From Halalkalicoccus sp. CG83 (GTDB taxonomy: Archaea; Halobacteriota; Halobacteria; Halobacteriales; Halalkalicoccaceae), in the NCBI RefSeq assembly GCF_037081715.1, contig NZ_JAZDDH010000002.1, forward strand, positions 496,001 through 560,000: DNA of 64,000 bases, written 5' to 3'. A program made the position numbers and the translations under genes. Below, piece after piece: positions 27,152-36,224 of this stretch (position 1 is its first letter; each line of letters begins with the position of its first letter). The notes beneath the pieces are model-generated. The model saw only the letters and a list, made by a program, of their open reading frames with translations. It had not been told where the DNA came from and did no database searches.

Positions 27152-28681
27152 TTGAAACACGACGCTCTCTTCAGCGACGGCTTCGAACCGCCCGAGGAGG
27201 TCCGCCTCCTCGACACTACGCTCCGCGACGGCGAGCAGGCGCCCGGCATCTCGATGTCGCCCGAGCAGAAGGCCGAGATCGCCCGCACGCTCGACGCCGC
27301 GAAGGTGCCGTTCATCGAGGCCGGCAGCGCCTGCACCGGCGAGGGAGAGCGCCGCACCATCCGCCGGGTGACCGATCTGGACCTCGACGCGACGGTGACC
27401 AGTTTCGCCCGCGGCGTACGGAGCGACGTCGACCTCGCGCTCGACTGCGGCGTCGGCGGGGTCACGCTGGTCGTCCCCGCGAGCGACCGCCACATCGAGG
27501 GGAAGGTCGGCACCTCCCGCGAGGCGGTGATCGACCGGACCGCGGAGCTGGTCGAGTACGCGAAGGACCACGACCTCTGGGTCGAGGTCATCGGCGAGGA
27601 CGGCTCGCGTGCGGATCTCGACTTCCTCGAGACCCTCATGGCTGGCGCGATCGACGCGGGTGCCGACCGAATCTGTTACGCCGACACGGTCGGCCACGCC
27701 AGCCCCCACCAGGCCTACGAGGCCGTCTCGCGGCTCGCCGCGCTCGGACCGACGAGCACCCACACCCACGACGACCTCGGACTGGGGATGGCGAACGCGC
27801 TCGCGAGCGTCGCCGCCGGCGCTGACCTCGTCCACGCCACGGTCAACGGCGTCGGCGAGCGCGCGGGCAACGTCGCCCTCGAGGAGGTCGCGATCGCGCT
27901 CTCGCACTGCTACGGGATCGAGACGGTCGACACGACGATGCTCTACGACCTCGCACAGCTCGTCTCGCGGGCTACGGGCGTCGAACTGCCGCCCAACAAG
28001 GCGGTGATCGGTCAGAACGCCTTCGCCCACGAGAGCGGCATCCACACCGACGGCACGCTCAAGGACGAGCGCATGTACGAGCCCTACCCGCCCGAGCGGG
28101 TGGGCCGCGAGCGCCGGCTGGTCCTCGGCAAACACACCGGGCGAGCCGGTGCGCGGGCCGCCCTCGCCGAACACGGCGTCGAGGTGGACGACGAGGGACT
28201 CGGCGAGATCGTCGACCGCGTAAAGGAGATCGCGGACCGCGGAAAGCGCGTCACCGACGCCGACCTGCTCGCGATCGCCGAGGAGGTCCGCGGCGAGTCG
28301 CGCGACCGTCGGGTCGAACTCGTCGATCTCACCGCGGCCAGCGGCAGCGGTACGCCGACCGCGAGCGTTCGACTGACCGTCGACGGCGAGGAACGCGTCG
28401 CGAGCGGCGTCGGCAGCGGTCCCGTCGACGCCGCGGTCTCCGCGGTCAGGGAGGCGCTCGGATCGGCCGCGAACGCCCACCTCGAGTCGTACCACGTCGA
28501 CGCGATCACGGGCGGTACCGACGCGGTGGTCACCGTCGAGGTGACGATGTCTCGGGACGACGACTCGGTGACCGTCGCCCGGAGCCACGCCGACATCACC
28601 CACGCGAGCGTGACCGCGATGGTCGACGCGCTGGATCGACTCCTCGTCTCGAGCGTACGGGCACCCGTCGCCGACGACTAG
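27152..28681 (+). CDS. leuA: 2-isopropylmalate synthase / (R)-citramalate synthase family
   Basis: 509 aa from a TTG preceded by GGAGAG at Shine-Dalgarno distance; no in-frame ATG is near. The catalytic TIM barrel has LLDTTLRDGEQAPGISM, HTHDDLGLGMANAL (metal-binding His-x-His) and NGVGERAGNVALEE. The linker has AFAHESGIHTDGTLKD, and the C-terminal 130 residues form the LeuA allosteric dimer domain. The enzyme condenses acetyl-CoA with 2-oxoisovalerate (leucine route) or pyruvate (citramalate route to isoleucine). Sequence alone does not separate LeuA from CimA here. It stands without leuCD/leuB neighbours. Confidence 0.85.
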   Translation: MKHDALFSDGFEPPEEVRLLDTTLRDGEQAPGISMSPEQKAEIARTLDAAKVPFIEAGSACTGEGERRTIRRVTDLDLDATVTSFARGVRSDVDLALDCGVGGVTLVVPASDRHIEGKVGTSREAVIDRTAELVEYAKDHDLWVEVIGEDGSRADLDFLETLMAGAIDAGADRICYADTVGHASPHQAYEAVSRLAALGPTSTHTHDDLGLGMANALASVAAGADLVHATVNGVGERAGNVALEEVAIALSHCYGIETVDTTMLYDLAQLVSRATGVELPPNKAVIGQNAFAHESGIHTDGTLKDERMYEPYPPERVGRERRLVLGKHTGRAGARAALAEHGVEVDDEGLGEIVDRVKEIADRGKRVTDADLLAIAEEVRGESRDRRVELVDLTAASGSGTPTASVRLTVDGEERVASGVGSGPVDAAVSAVREALGSAANAHLESYHVDAITGGTDAVVTVEVTMSRDDDSVTVARSHADITHASVTAMVDALDRLLVSSVRAPVADD

Positions 28682-29028
28682 TCGTCCCGCCGGCAGATGA
28701 CGATCTCGCCGTCGGCGTGGATCGTCACCCAGTAGGTCTCGAGCGGGAACTGCACCGTCCCGTCGTCGCGATCCGTCCGGTGGCGGACCGGTCGGAACAG
28801 CCCGTCGAGACAGTCCGGATCGACGACGTCCGCCAGAACGAGCGAGGAGGGGCCCGTGAGGTCGGTCGCTTCCTCGATCGCCGCGATGATCGTCGTGCTG
28901 AGTGCACGTCGCCCCTCGAAGTCGTGGTAGGCCCGATGGACGTCGGACTGGGAGCCCCCTGCGGTCCCGTTTCGATCCTCTTCGGCGGTCATGGTTCGGT
29001 CCCCCTCGTTACGGGTTCCATCCGACAT
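28678..29028 (-). CDS. HalOD1 domain protein
   Basis: 116 aa. After a hydrophilic N-terminus of about 38 residues comes the HalOD1 output domain: LSTTIIAAIEEATDLTGPSS, then DVVDPDCLDGLF, and a C-terminal VQFPLETYWVTIHADGEIVI. These haloarchaeal proteins are thought to be signalling output modules, sometimes fused to receivers; here it stands alone. Its TAG overlaps the TAG of the convergent leuA-like gene (CTAG). Confidence 0.85.
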   Translation of the reverse strand: MSDGTRNEGDRTMTAEEDRNGTAGGSQSDVHRAYHDFEGRRALSTTIIAAIEEATDLTGPSSLVLADVVDPDCLDGLFRPVRHRTDRDDGTVQFPLETYWVTIHADGEIVICRRDD

Positions 29029-29261
29029 CCACCAGCCAGAGATAAATACGTTGTTGCCAACTCTGAATAATGATAGGTTCGACGATCAGAAACGGGAACG
29101 TGGCCGTAACCGGGTCGAGACGTACGAAATAGGCGCCGTCAAGATATGGATATCGTAACGAGTTTCAGACACGTGAGGCGAGCGTCGGATCCGTGCCGGT
29201 GCGTATGGTCGGGCGATGACGACGAGGGCTCGCTTCGCTCGTTGCGTTACGCCGGTAGAAA

Positions 29262-29346
29262 CGCCGAGGGAGAGATTTGAACTCTCGAGTCCGTGAGGAC
29301 AGCAGATTTCGAATCTGCCGCCTTGGCCAGGCTAGGCTACCTCGGC
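29262..29346 (-). tRNA. tRNA-Ser (CGA)
   Basis: 85 nt. Acceptor arms GCCGAGG/CCTCGGC pair perfectly (29340-29346 with 29263-29269) and the discriminator is G. The D-arm TAGCCTAGCCTGGCCAAGG, an anticodon loop TTCGAAA giving CGA flanked by a perfect stem, the long type II variable arm (TGTCCTCACGGACT) and T-loop GTTCAAATC are all present. No intron and no encoded CCA. No duplicate of its 3' end is seen nearby, so no sign of an integrated element. Confidence 0.97.
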
Positions 29347-29434
29347 TCACTTCGGCGTACTCGACGCGGTATATTAGTCGTTTCGGCTTCACTTCGTGGG
29401 GCGGTGTACCGTACGACACCCTCCCGACTTCGGG

Positions 29435-30952
29435 TCACGGTTCCTCGGCATCGGGTTCGGGAAACACCCTCCTGACGTCTAGGTGATCCGAGACCAGCCG
29501 CGCCGCCCGATCGTACGGCGTCGTCGGTGGCCGATCACCTCCGTCGGGCCGAGCGCGTTCGGCGTCCGCGAAGACCCGATCGAGAAACGCGTCCCGGGCG
29601 ATCCGGTTCTCGAAGAGCCCGTGGAGATAGGTCCCGAGCACACGATCGGTCGCCGCACCCGACTCGCCGCCCTCGAAGGGCCGCGCGACGGGTTCGAGCC
29701 CCGACGTCTCGCCCATGTGGATCTCGTAGCCGCTCACCCGTCCGTTCGCTCCGGAGAGCGGGCCGACGCTCCGGAGTTCTCGCTCGACGCGTTCGACCCG
29801 CTTCTCCTCGGAGAACCGGGTCACGACCGGCAGTAGGCCGAACCCCTCCACGACCGACTCGTCACCAGTCCCCTCGATGTCGGCGTTCGTGATCCGCTCG
29901 CCGAGCATCTGATAGCCGCCACAGAGGCCGACGATCGGCCCGTCGAACTCCCGCAGCCGATCCGCGAAGCCCGCCTCGTGGAGTTCGAGCAGGTCGTCGA
30001 CGGTGTTCTTCGTACCGGGGAGGACGACCGCGTGTGGGACGTCGGGCCCGTCGAGGAGGGTCTCGGGCGGGCCGTATACGACTCTGACGCCCGGTTCGGC
30101 CGCGAGCGGCTCGAGATCGGTGAAGTTCGAGATTCGCGAGAGGCGCGGCACCGCGATCCGAACGCGTTCGTCGTGGGCGTCCTCGCCGAGGACCGCCGTC
30201 TCGCCCGTCGCCGGGAGCGAGACGCTGTCCTCCGCGGGAAGTCCGGGGTCGTCGTACGGGAGGATCCCGAGGATGGGAACGCCGGTCCGCTCCTCGATTT
30301 CCTCGATCCCCGGCTCTAACAGTGAAGAGTCGCCGCGGAACTTGGTTATGACGGCGCCGAGAACGCGCTCGCGGACGTCCTCGGGCATCAGCTCGAGGGT
30401 ACCGTAGAGGCTCGCGAACGCCCCGCCACGCTCGATGTCACAGAGCACGAGCACGTCCGCGTTGGCGAAGCGGGCGGTCTCGACGTTCGCCAGGTCGCGC
30501 TCGTGGAGGTTGATCTCCGCGATCGACCCCGCTCCCTCCGCGATCACGACCTCGTACTCGCTGGCGAGCCGCTCGTAGGACTCGAGGGCGGCCTCGCGGG
30601 CGCGGTGCCACCCCTCCTCGTAGTACTCGTCGCTCGCGTAGTCGCCGACGGCCTCGCCGTGGACGACGAGCTGGCTCTCGCCGTCGCCGCGGGGCTTCAG
30701 GAGCACCGGGTTGAGATCCGTCGACGCCTCGATCCGTGCTGCACGAGCCTGGACGTACTGGGAGACGCCGATCTCGCCCGCTCCGACGGGATCGTCCGCG
30801 ATCGGTACCGCGCGGGCGTTGTTCGACATGTTCTGGGCCTTGAACGGCGCGACCTCCACTCCCCGGTCGGCGAGGTGGCGACAGAGTCCCGCGACGACGG
30901 TGCTCTTTCCGACGTGGCTCGCGGTCCCCGCCACGAGCAGCGTTCGGGTCAC
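29435..30952 (-). CDS. cbiP: Cobyric acid synthase CbiP (CobQ)
   Basis: 505 aa. It amidates four side chains of adenosylcobyrinate a,c-diamide using glutamine and ATP. The N-terminal dethiobiotin-synthetase-like ATPase has [20 protein letters not shown]; the C-terminal glutaminase has [16 protein letters not shown] (nucleophile Cys) and [10 protein letters not shown] (catalytic His). Full length. It follows cobA on the same strand with a 4-base gap, last in the corrinoid cluster. Confidence 0.95.
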   Translation of the reverse strand: MTRTLLVAGTASHVGKSTVVAGLCRHLADRGVEVAPFKAQNMSNNARAVPIADDPVGAGEIGVSQYVQARAARIEASTDLNPVLLKPRGDGESQLVVHGEAVGDYASDEYYEEGWHRAREAALESYERLASEYEVVIAEGAGSIAEINLHERDLANVETARFANADVLVLCDIERGGAFASLYGTLELMPEDVRERVLGAVITKFRGDSSLLEPGIEEIEERTGVPILGILPYDDPGLPAEDSVSLPATGETAVLGEDAHDERVRIAVPRLSRISNFTDLEPLAAEPGVRVVYGPPETLLDGPDVPHAVVLPGTKNTVDDLLELHEAGFADRLREFDGPIVGLCGGYQMLGERITNADIEGTGDESVVEGFGLLPVVTRFSEEKRVERVERELRSVGPLSGANGRVSGYEIHMGETSGLEPVARPFEGGESGAATDRVLGTYLHGLFENRIARDAFLDRVFADAERARPDGGDRPPTTPYDRAARLVSDHLDVRRVFPEPDAEEP

Positions 30953-30956
30953 GGCC

Positions 30957-31595
30957 TCAGTACTCGGTACCCTTCCGGGCGCCCTGGCCGGCGTCGATCA
31001 TGTGTCGCTCCTTTCGGACGTTCGTGATCAGGTCGGCGTGCTCGTAGAGATACTCGGGCTTCGAGTGGCCGCCCGTCAGGACGAGCTCCAGATCGGGGTC
31101 CTTCGACTCGACCAGGTCGACGACGTCCGCGGGCTCGATCAGTCCTCGATTGGCGGCGTAGAGCACCTCGTCGAGGATCAGCATGTGGTGCTCGGGCTCC
31201 TCGCAGAGTCCGCGAGTGCGCTCGAGACCGGCCCTCGCGCGGGCGGCGTGTGAGTCGTCGTCGCTTCCGTCGGAGAAGCCGTGCCAGCCGAACTCGCCGG
31301 TGGCCTCGTGGGTGAACGTCGGCAGGCGCTCGATCGCGTTGTACTCGCCGCGGACGTTCTCGACGCTCCCGGCGCCGCCCTTCATGAACTGGAGCAGGTG
31401 GACGCGATAGCCGTGGCCCGCGGCGCGAAAGCCCATCCCCAGCGCCGCGGTGGTCTTGCCCTTCCCGTCGCCCCACCAGACCTGGACGCAGCCGAACTCC
31501 TCGGGCTCGGTAGGTTCGATCGCGTGGGCGGCCGGCGTGCGGCGTTCCTGCTTCTCGCCTCGGTCGTCGTCGGAGGTAGGTGAATCGGGTGTCAT
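30957..31595 (-). CDS. cobA: Cob(I)alamin/corrinoid adenosyltransferase CobA (CobO)
   Basis: 212 aa. It attaches the adenosyl group to reduced corrinoids. The P-loop is [20 protein letters not shown], and [15 protein letters not shown] and [20 protein letters not shown] are signature blocks of the CobA/BtuR family. An Asp/Glu-rich N-terminal tail of about 35 residues precedes them. Met at 31595 was chosen; the upstream frame has no similarity. The 295 bases before it (31596-31890) contain no gene or riboswitch that I can recognise. Confidence 0.94.
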   Translation of the reverse strand: MTPDSPTSDDDRGEKQERRTPAAHAIEPTEPEEFGCVQVWWGDGKGKTTAALGMGFRAAGHGYRVHLLQFMKGGAGSVENVRGEYNAIERLPTFTHEATGEFGWHGFSDGSDDDSHAARARAGLERTRGLCEEPEHHMLILDEVLYAANRGLIEPADVVDLVESKDPDLELVLTGGHSKPEYLYEHADLITNVRKERHMIDAGQGARKGTEY

Positions 31596-31890
31596 CGGAT
31601 CGTGAGGTGGCCGTCGGGGTGCGATGCGTTCAACGCCGGTACGTTCCCTCCCGGCTAAAGTCCCGACGGTTCGCAGTGGACGGGAGTGACGGAAGAGCAC
31701 GCTTCACGGCAGCGTTATGCTCCCGCCGAGCCGTCGGATACTCGTTAGCTCTGCGAATCGGACCTTCGGTTGCGAGAATCATCGCTCGAAGTAACGCCAC
31801 GGACGCGATGATTTCCGGGTCGTTTTCCTCCCCGGTAGGACTTCGGGGGACGGGTACTCGATGCCTCTTCGGAGGGGAGCCGAATCGCGT

Positions 31891-32154
31891 TCAGGCCGGT
31901 GCTGGCTGGGCTGCCGTTTCGCCCGCCTCCGAGAGGGTGTAGATGCGCTGTCGGGCATCCCTGAACGAGATCCGTACCTCGATCAGTCCTTCCTCCTCCA
32001 GTCGAGAGAGTGCGTATCGAGCCGTCCGAGCCACCAACAACGACTCCTCTCGGATCTCCCGCTGGGTGAGCGAGCCGTGTCGCTTCAGGGTGACGAACAC
32101 GAGCTTCGCGCTCGGGGGCAGATCCGATAGCCGATCCGTTGGAGACGCGTCCAT
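31891..32154 (-). CDS. Small winged-helix (MarR-like) regulator
   Basis: 87 aa. A winged helix fills most of the protein: LPPSAKLVFVTLKRHGSLTQ, then REIREESLLVARTARYALSR and the wing LEEEGLIEVRISFRDARQRI. It resembles short haloarchaeal MarR/TrmB-like proteins. It sits between cbiZ and cobA on the same strand, so it may control the corrinoid genes; this is inferred from position only. Confidence 0.75.
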   Translation of the reverse strand: MDASPTDRLSDLPPSAKLVFVTLKRHGSLTQREIREESLLVARTARYALSRLEEEGLIEVRISFRDARQRIYTLSEAGETAAQPAPA

Positions 32155-32311
32155 CGTGTTCCGTCATGGCCGGGCGTTCCGGGAAACCGTTTCGCGCTCG
32201 TGCGTATCGTTCTCACAACCGAGAATCGATATTCCCCTTCGAGCAAACGGGGACTGATCGGTGATCCGTTTCGGCTGCCCCGTGTGCGCGGTCGAGGAGG
32301 TCGATACGCCC

Positions 32312-33007
32312 TCACGGGACGAACACCTCCGCACGCTCGGTCGTCTCGATCCCGTACTCGGCCCCGGCGACGGAGGTCGGACGCTCCCGATCGGCGTAGC
32401 GCGACTCGAGGCTCGCGGCCACCGCCTCGCGAACGCACGCGCGTGCCGCGGCACCGACCTCGGTCGCGCTGCCGGTGAACTCGCGTCGCTCGCCGGCGGG
32501 GTCGCAGGCGACGACCACCGCGTCGGTCGTCGTGCCCGGGACCCCTACCTCGGCGAGCAGCGTCGCCGCCTTCGCCTCCGCCGCGATCGCGACGAGGTTC
32601 GCGAACGCCCCCGCCGGGAGGGCGCGCTCGGTGCCGAGAAGGACGTTCACGGTGCCCGTCTCTCCCCTCGCCTCGTCGACGCTCGCCTCGCCCGACGGCT
32701 CCATCGGCAGCGCCGCGGGGTTCGAGACGCCCGCGGTCACGACCGCCTCGACGGGACCACAGCGTGCTCCTCTGGCGTGTTCGAGGTCGACGCCCGTCAG
32801 CAGCGTCGGCCCCGCCGGCTCGAACCCGGCCACGCGGCGCCGCTCCGCTACGTACGTCTCGAGGTCCGTCCGCTCCCAGCCATCGGGCACCGAGACGTTG
32901 TAGGCGACGGGACCGTCGTGGCGGCCGCCCGACGGTCCCGTGCTCAGCCAGCGCGTTCCGGGACGACGGAGCCGCAACACGCCCTCGCGCACCCGCGTCT
33001 CAAACAT
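32312..33007 (-). CDS. cbiZ: Adenosylcobinamide amidohydrolase CbiZ
   Basis: 231 aa from MFETRVREGVLRLRRPGTRW. CbiZ cleaves the aminopropanol arm of adenosylcobinamide to yield adenosylcobyric acid, so archaea can salvage cobinamide through CbiB. Family signatures include the central AVVTAGVSNPAALP, the GTVNVLLGTERALPAGAFAN block and TTTDAVVVAC. It overlaps the cobD stop by eight bases. The presence of CbiZ with CobY and CbiB is the archaeal salvage set. Confidence 0.9.
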   Translation of the reverse strand: MFETRVREGVLRLRRPGTRWLSTGPSGGRHDGPVAYNVSVPDGWERTDLETYVAERRRVAGFEPAGPTLLTGVDLEHARGARCGPVEAVVTAGVSNPAALPMEPSGEASVDEARGETGTVNVLLGTERALPAGAFANLVAIAAEAKAATLLAEVGVPGTTTDAVVVACDPAGERREFTGSATEVGAAARACVREAVAASLESRYADRERPTSVAGAEYGIETTERAEVFVP

Positions 33008-34022
33008 CGAGAAGGACGTCGAGCAGCCGGTCGTTCTCCTCGGGGAGCCGGACCGCGACGCGCAGGTGCGAGTCGAGCCCTCGGAAACTGCGCGCGTCAC
33101 GGGCGGTTATCTCCGCCGCGCGGAGCGCGGAGAGCACCCTATCGACGCCGGGGTCGGCGACGTCGAGCAGGAGGAACGGCGCCTCGGAGGGGTGGACCTC
33201 GTAGCGCTCGGCGAGCGCCGCCGCCATTCGGTTTCGCTCGCTCGCCACCCGCTCGCGGGTCTCCTCGACGAACGACTCCTGGCGCATGCAGTGGGCGCCG
33301 ACCTCGGCGGCGGGCGTCCCCAGGTTCCAGGCGGGCCGAGCGCGCTCGAGCCGGTCGGCGAACGGGTCGGACGCGGCCAGGAAGCCGGCGCGAAGCCCCG
33401 GCAGGCCGAACAGCTTCGTCAGCGAACGCGCCACGACCGCCCCCTCGCGGCCGGCGAGCGACGGCCGGTCGGTGAAGCCGAGAAACGCCTCGTCGACCAG
33501 GAGCACGGTGTCGGTCGCCCGACACCGCTCGAGGAGGTCGAGGAGTTCGTCCGGGTCGTAGGCCGTCCCGGTCGGGTTGTTCGGGTTGCAGACGATCGCC
33601 ATCGCGTGGTCGGCCGGGTCGGCCGCGAGCACCGCGTCGTGCGGTACGCGCTCGACGCGAGCGCCCTGGAGTTCGACCTCGCGTTCGTACTCCCCGAAGC
33701 TCGGATACGGAACCAGCACGGAGTCGCCGGGCTCGACGAACGCGCCGATCGCCAGCCGGATGCCCGCGAGTCCACCCGGCGTTGGCACCACTCCTCGGGG
33801 CTCGCAGCCGACGTACTCGCCGGCGACGCTCCGGTAGGCGGCGTAGTCGTCGGCGGGATAACGCTTCGACGCCGCGAGTGCTTCCTCGTAGACCCGTGTC
33901 ACGCCCGTCGGAACCTCCGGGTTGACGTTCGCGCTGAAGTCGGTGATCGTCGGATCGGTACATCCCCCGTGTGGGACGCGCTCGACCCGCCGTGTCGCCT
34001 CCGGATCCATGGAGGGGCTCAC
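33000..34022 (-). CDS. cobD: L-threonine-O-3-phosphate decarboxylase CobD
   Basis: 340 aa, PLP-dependent, class I/II aminotransferase fold. It forms (R)-1-amino-2-propanol phosphate, the linker of cobamides. It has VPHGGCTDPTITDFSANVNP at the N-terminus, CNPNNPTG, and the PLP lysine in ARSLTKLFGLPGLRAGF. HisC is the near relative; genomic context and the HGG motif favour CobD. GTG start at 34022 overlaps the cobY stop by four bases (GTGA); a Met five codons in is an alternative. Confidence 0.88.
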   Translation of the reverse strand: MSPSMDPEATRRVERVPHGGCTDPTITDFSANVNPEVPTGVTRVYEEALAASKRYPADDYAAYRSVAGEYVGCEPRGVVPTPGGLAGIRLAIGAFVEPGDSVLVPYPSFGEYEREVELQGARVERVPHDAVLAADPADHAMAIVCNPNNPTGTAYDPDELLDLLERCRATDTVLLVDEAFLGFTDRPSLAGREGAVVARSLTKLFGLPGLRAGFLAASDPFADRLERARPAWNLGTPAAEVGAHCMRQESFVEETRERVASERNRMAAALAERYEVHPSEAPFLLLDVADPGVDRVLSALRAAEITARDARSFRGLDSHLRVAVRLPEENDRLLDVLLDV

Positions 34023-34609
34023 ACCTCCCCGAGGTTAGTATCGTTCGCTCCGAGCGACAGGAGCCGTTCGGCGACGACGGCGTCGCGGGCACGGTTGACG
34101 TTGACGGCCAGCCGGGGGTCCTCGCTCACCTCGATCCGGTCGTCGCCCCCGTCGACGACGTTGAGCCCCGTCGGCGCGAGCTCCCGTCCCTCGTGCTCGA
34201 ACGCCGTGTCGACGCTCACCCCGAGTTCGCGCTTCAGCGCCGCCGGCACACAGACGGTCGTCGATTCCCCCTCGTGTCGAGCGAGCACGGCGTCGACGGC
34301 GTCGAGTGCCAGAAGCGGCAGGTCCGCGGCGGCGGTGAGGACGGATCGGTCGACCCGATCGAGCGCGCAGTCGAGATCCGCGACGTAGCCCTCGCCGGGC
34401 GTCCCGATCGTCGAGACGCGCCCCTCGAGATGCGCGCGGGTCTCCGGCGCGTTCGGCGAGACCACCGCGTAGACGTGATCGACCGCGCTGTTGGCGAGCG
34501 CCTCCAGGACGCGATCGACCATCGCCCGCCCGTCGATCTCGACGAGCGGCTTCTCCTCCTCGAGCCCCAGGCGGGTTCCGCGCCCGCCGCACATCACGAG
34601 AGCGTCCAC
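34019..34609 (-). CDS. cobY: Adenosylcobinamide-phosphate guanylyltransferase CobY
   Basis: 196 aa. CobY is the archaeal replacement for bacterial CobU, activating adenosylcobinamide phosphate with GTP. The NTP-transferase signature is at the N-terminus (MDALVMCGGRGTRLGLEEEK), followed by metal-binding ADLPLL and the terminal region with VNVNRARD. Overlaps cobS by 16 bases upstream and cobD by four bases downstream. Confidence 0.92.
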   Translation of the reverse strand: MDALVMCGGRGTRLGLEEEKPLVEIDGRAMVDRVLEALANSAVDHVYAVVSPNAPETRAHLEGRVSTIGTPGEGYVADLDCALDRVDRSVLTAAADLPLLALDAVDAVLARHEGESTTVCVPAALKRELGVSVDTAFEHEGRELAPTGLNVVDGGDDRIEVSEDPRLAVNVNRARDAVVAERLLSLGANDTNLGEV

Positions 34610-35331
34610 GCGACCACCCCCGCGTGAAGCGCCACTACCCGAGCGAGCTCATTGGTCGCGCCCAACACGTCGCCGCTCACGCCCCCCAGTCGGCGGTTCG
34701 CCCACCGAAGCGCCAGGAGCGCGACCCCCAGCGCGCCGACGAACGCGGCCGTCGACGCGGGGACGAGAAGCAGCGCCGCCGGCAGCGAGACCGCGAGCGG
34801 GCCGAGCGCTCTCATCGATCCCCCGCCGGTCACCTGCGAACCAAGCCCCTCGTGGGCCGGCTCGCCGAGGCAGGCGACGGCGGCCATCGAACACTTCGCG
34901 CCGACCTCGCTCGCGAGGACGATCGCCGCCGCCGCCGCGAGGGGGAGCGCCGCGAGCGCGAGTCCCGCGAGCGCGAGCGCCGCGACCGTGGCGACGAGCG
35001 CGAGCACCGCCCCCACGCCCGTCGTCGTGTCCGTCATCGCCTCGCGGCGCCTCCCCGGCGAGCCGTGGACGACGGCGGCGTCGCCGAGGTCGGCGAGCCC
35101 GTCGGCGTGGTTGACACCGGTGAGGAGGTAGACCCCGGCGACGAACGCGGCCGCGACCGTGGGTTCGGGGACGGGAAGCGCGAACGCGGGCGCGAGCAGC
35201 GCTCCGACGACGTAGCCCGCGAGCGCGAACGCCTCGGGCGTACGACGAAACGCCTCCCAGGCCCGTTCGTCGTGGCCGACCGGCAGCCGCGTGAGGAACC
35301 CGAGCGCCCCTCTGAGCGCGTTCAGCGCCAC
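34594..35331 (-). CDS. cobS: Adenosylcobinamide-GDP ribazoletransferase CobS
   Basis: 245 aa from GTG (ALNALRGALGFLTRLPVG). CobS is the membrane enzyme joining AdoCbi-GDP to alpha-ribazole (phosphate). The conserved acidic loop TGVNHADGLADLGDA and the second DTTTGVGAV are visible between about six hydrophobic segments. The GTG start overlaps the cbiB stop by ten bases and removes a long non-homologous upstream frame. Confidence 0.93.
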   Translation of the reverse strand: MALNALRGALGFLTRLPVGHDERAWEAFRRTPEAFALAGYVVGALLAPAFALPVPEPTVAAAFVAGVYLLTGVNHADGLADLGDAAVVHGSPGRRREAMTDTTTGVGAVLALVATVAALALAGLALAALPLAAAAAIVLASEVGAKCSMAAVACLGEPAHEGLGSQVTGGGSMRALGPLAVSLPAALLLVPASTAAFVGALGVALLALRWANRRLGGVSGDVLGATNELARVVALHAGVVAWTLS

Positions 35332-36224
35332 GCGATCGCCCCCGCGATCAGGTAGGCGATCGCCCCCGCGACGGCGACGATTCGCACCCCGCACAGCCCG
35401 GTCTCGACGTCCGGTAGGTCGGCGCTCGGGTTCAGCGCGTAGACGCCCGGTTTCTCGAGGCGCGCGTCGAGAACGGCCGCCAGCGTCGCCATCGGCCAGC
35501 CCGAGTTGGGCGACGGTGGTTCGCTCGCCCACCGGCCGGCCGCACTCGCCGCGGCCGGCCGCCGGGCCGCGAGCGCGATCAGGAGCGCGCTCGTGCGGGC
35601 GGGAAGCCACATGACGAGGTCGTCGAGGCGCGCGCTTGCCGTCCCGTGGGGCTTCGAGGGGTAGCCGAGCATCGAGTCGAGCGTGTTCACCGCCTTGACC
35701 CACGCGGCCGCGCCCGCCCCGAGCGCGAGCGAGACGGGCGCGAGGAGGGCGAACGCGCCGAGGGGGGCGACCAGCCCGTCCGCGAGGTTCTCGGCGGCGC
35801 TCTCGACGGCGGCGCTTCGGACTTCCTCCGATGAAAGCCCGCTCGCCTCGCGGCCCGCGAGCGCCAGTAGCTCCCCGCGGGCGGCATCGAGGTGAGGGTC
35901 GCTCTCGACGATCACCTCACGGGCGACCGCCAGCAACATTCGCAGGCTCGTCGTCGAGAAGAGGGCGATCCCCGCCGCCAGCGCTCCGAGGGCGCCGTGT
36001 CTCCGCCGCGCGAGCGCGACTGCACCGCCGGCGACCGCCGCCGCACTCGCCGGGGCCACGAGCGCGACCGCCCCGCCGGCGAGGCGCGGTCGCGACCACT
36101 CCCGATCGGCCCACGCGACGGCTCGTCCGAACCAGGCGACGGGATGGACGCGTTCCGGCGGCTCGCCGACAACGAACTCGAGACCGGCCGCGAGCGCGAC
36201 CGCCGTCGTTCCGAGCGACGCCAT
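35322..36224 (-). CDS. cbiB: Adenosylcobinamide-phosphate synthase CbiB
   Basis: 300 aa integral membrane protein that attaches aminopropanol phosphate to adenosylcobyric acid. Typical motifs: GEPPERVHPVAWFGRAVAW at the N-terminus, ESAAENLADGLVAPL, the KAVNTLDSMLGYP loop and the C-terminal NSGWPMATLAAVLDARLEKP. The start overlaps the HAD gene stop by one base (TGATG in the coding direction), supporting a polycistronic order HAD-cbiB-cobS-cobY-cobD-cbiZ. Confidence 0.94.
   Translation of the reverse strand: MASLGTTAVALAAGLEFVVGEPPERVHPVAWFGRAVAWADREWSRPRLAGGAVALVAPASAAAVAGGAVALARRRHGALGALAAGIALFSTTSLRMLLAVAREVIVESDPHLDAARGELLALAGREASGLSSEEVRSAAVESAAENLADGLVAPLGAFALLAPVSLALGAGAAAWVKAVNTLDSMLGYPSKPHGTASARLDDLVMWLPARTSALLIALAARRPAAASAAGRWASEPPSPNSGWPMATLAAVLDARLEKPGVYALNPSADLPDVETGLCGVRIVAVAGAIAYLIAGAIAWR

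Noticed and set aside
27035-28603. 522-aa minus-strand open frame
   Set aside because: Antisense to the leuA-like gene with no recognisable domain.
29153-29279. 44-codon plus-strand ORF leading into the tRNA-Ser gene
   Set aside because: It runs across the tRNA 3' end and has no conserved features or promoter of its own.
29262-29346. tRNA-Ser as an integration site of a mobile element
   Set aside because: No second copy of the tRNA 3' end and no integrase gene in the window.
31596-31890. Possible cobalamin riboswitch upstream of cobA
   Set aside because: No B12-box-like sequence or recognisable multi-stem fold was found by eye; archaeal cases are rare.
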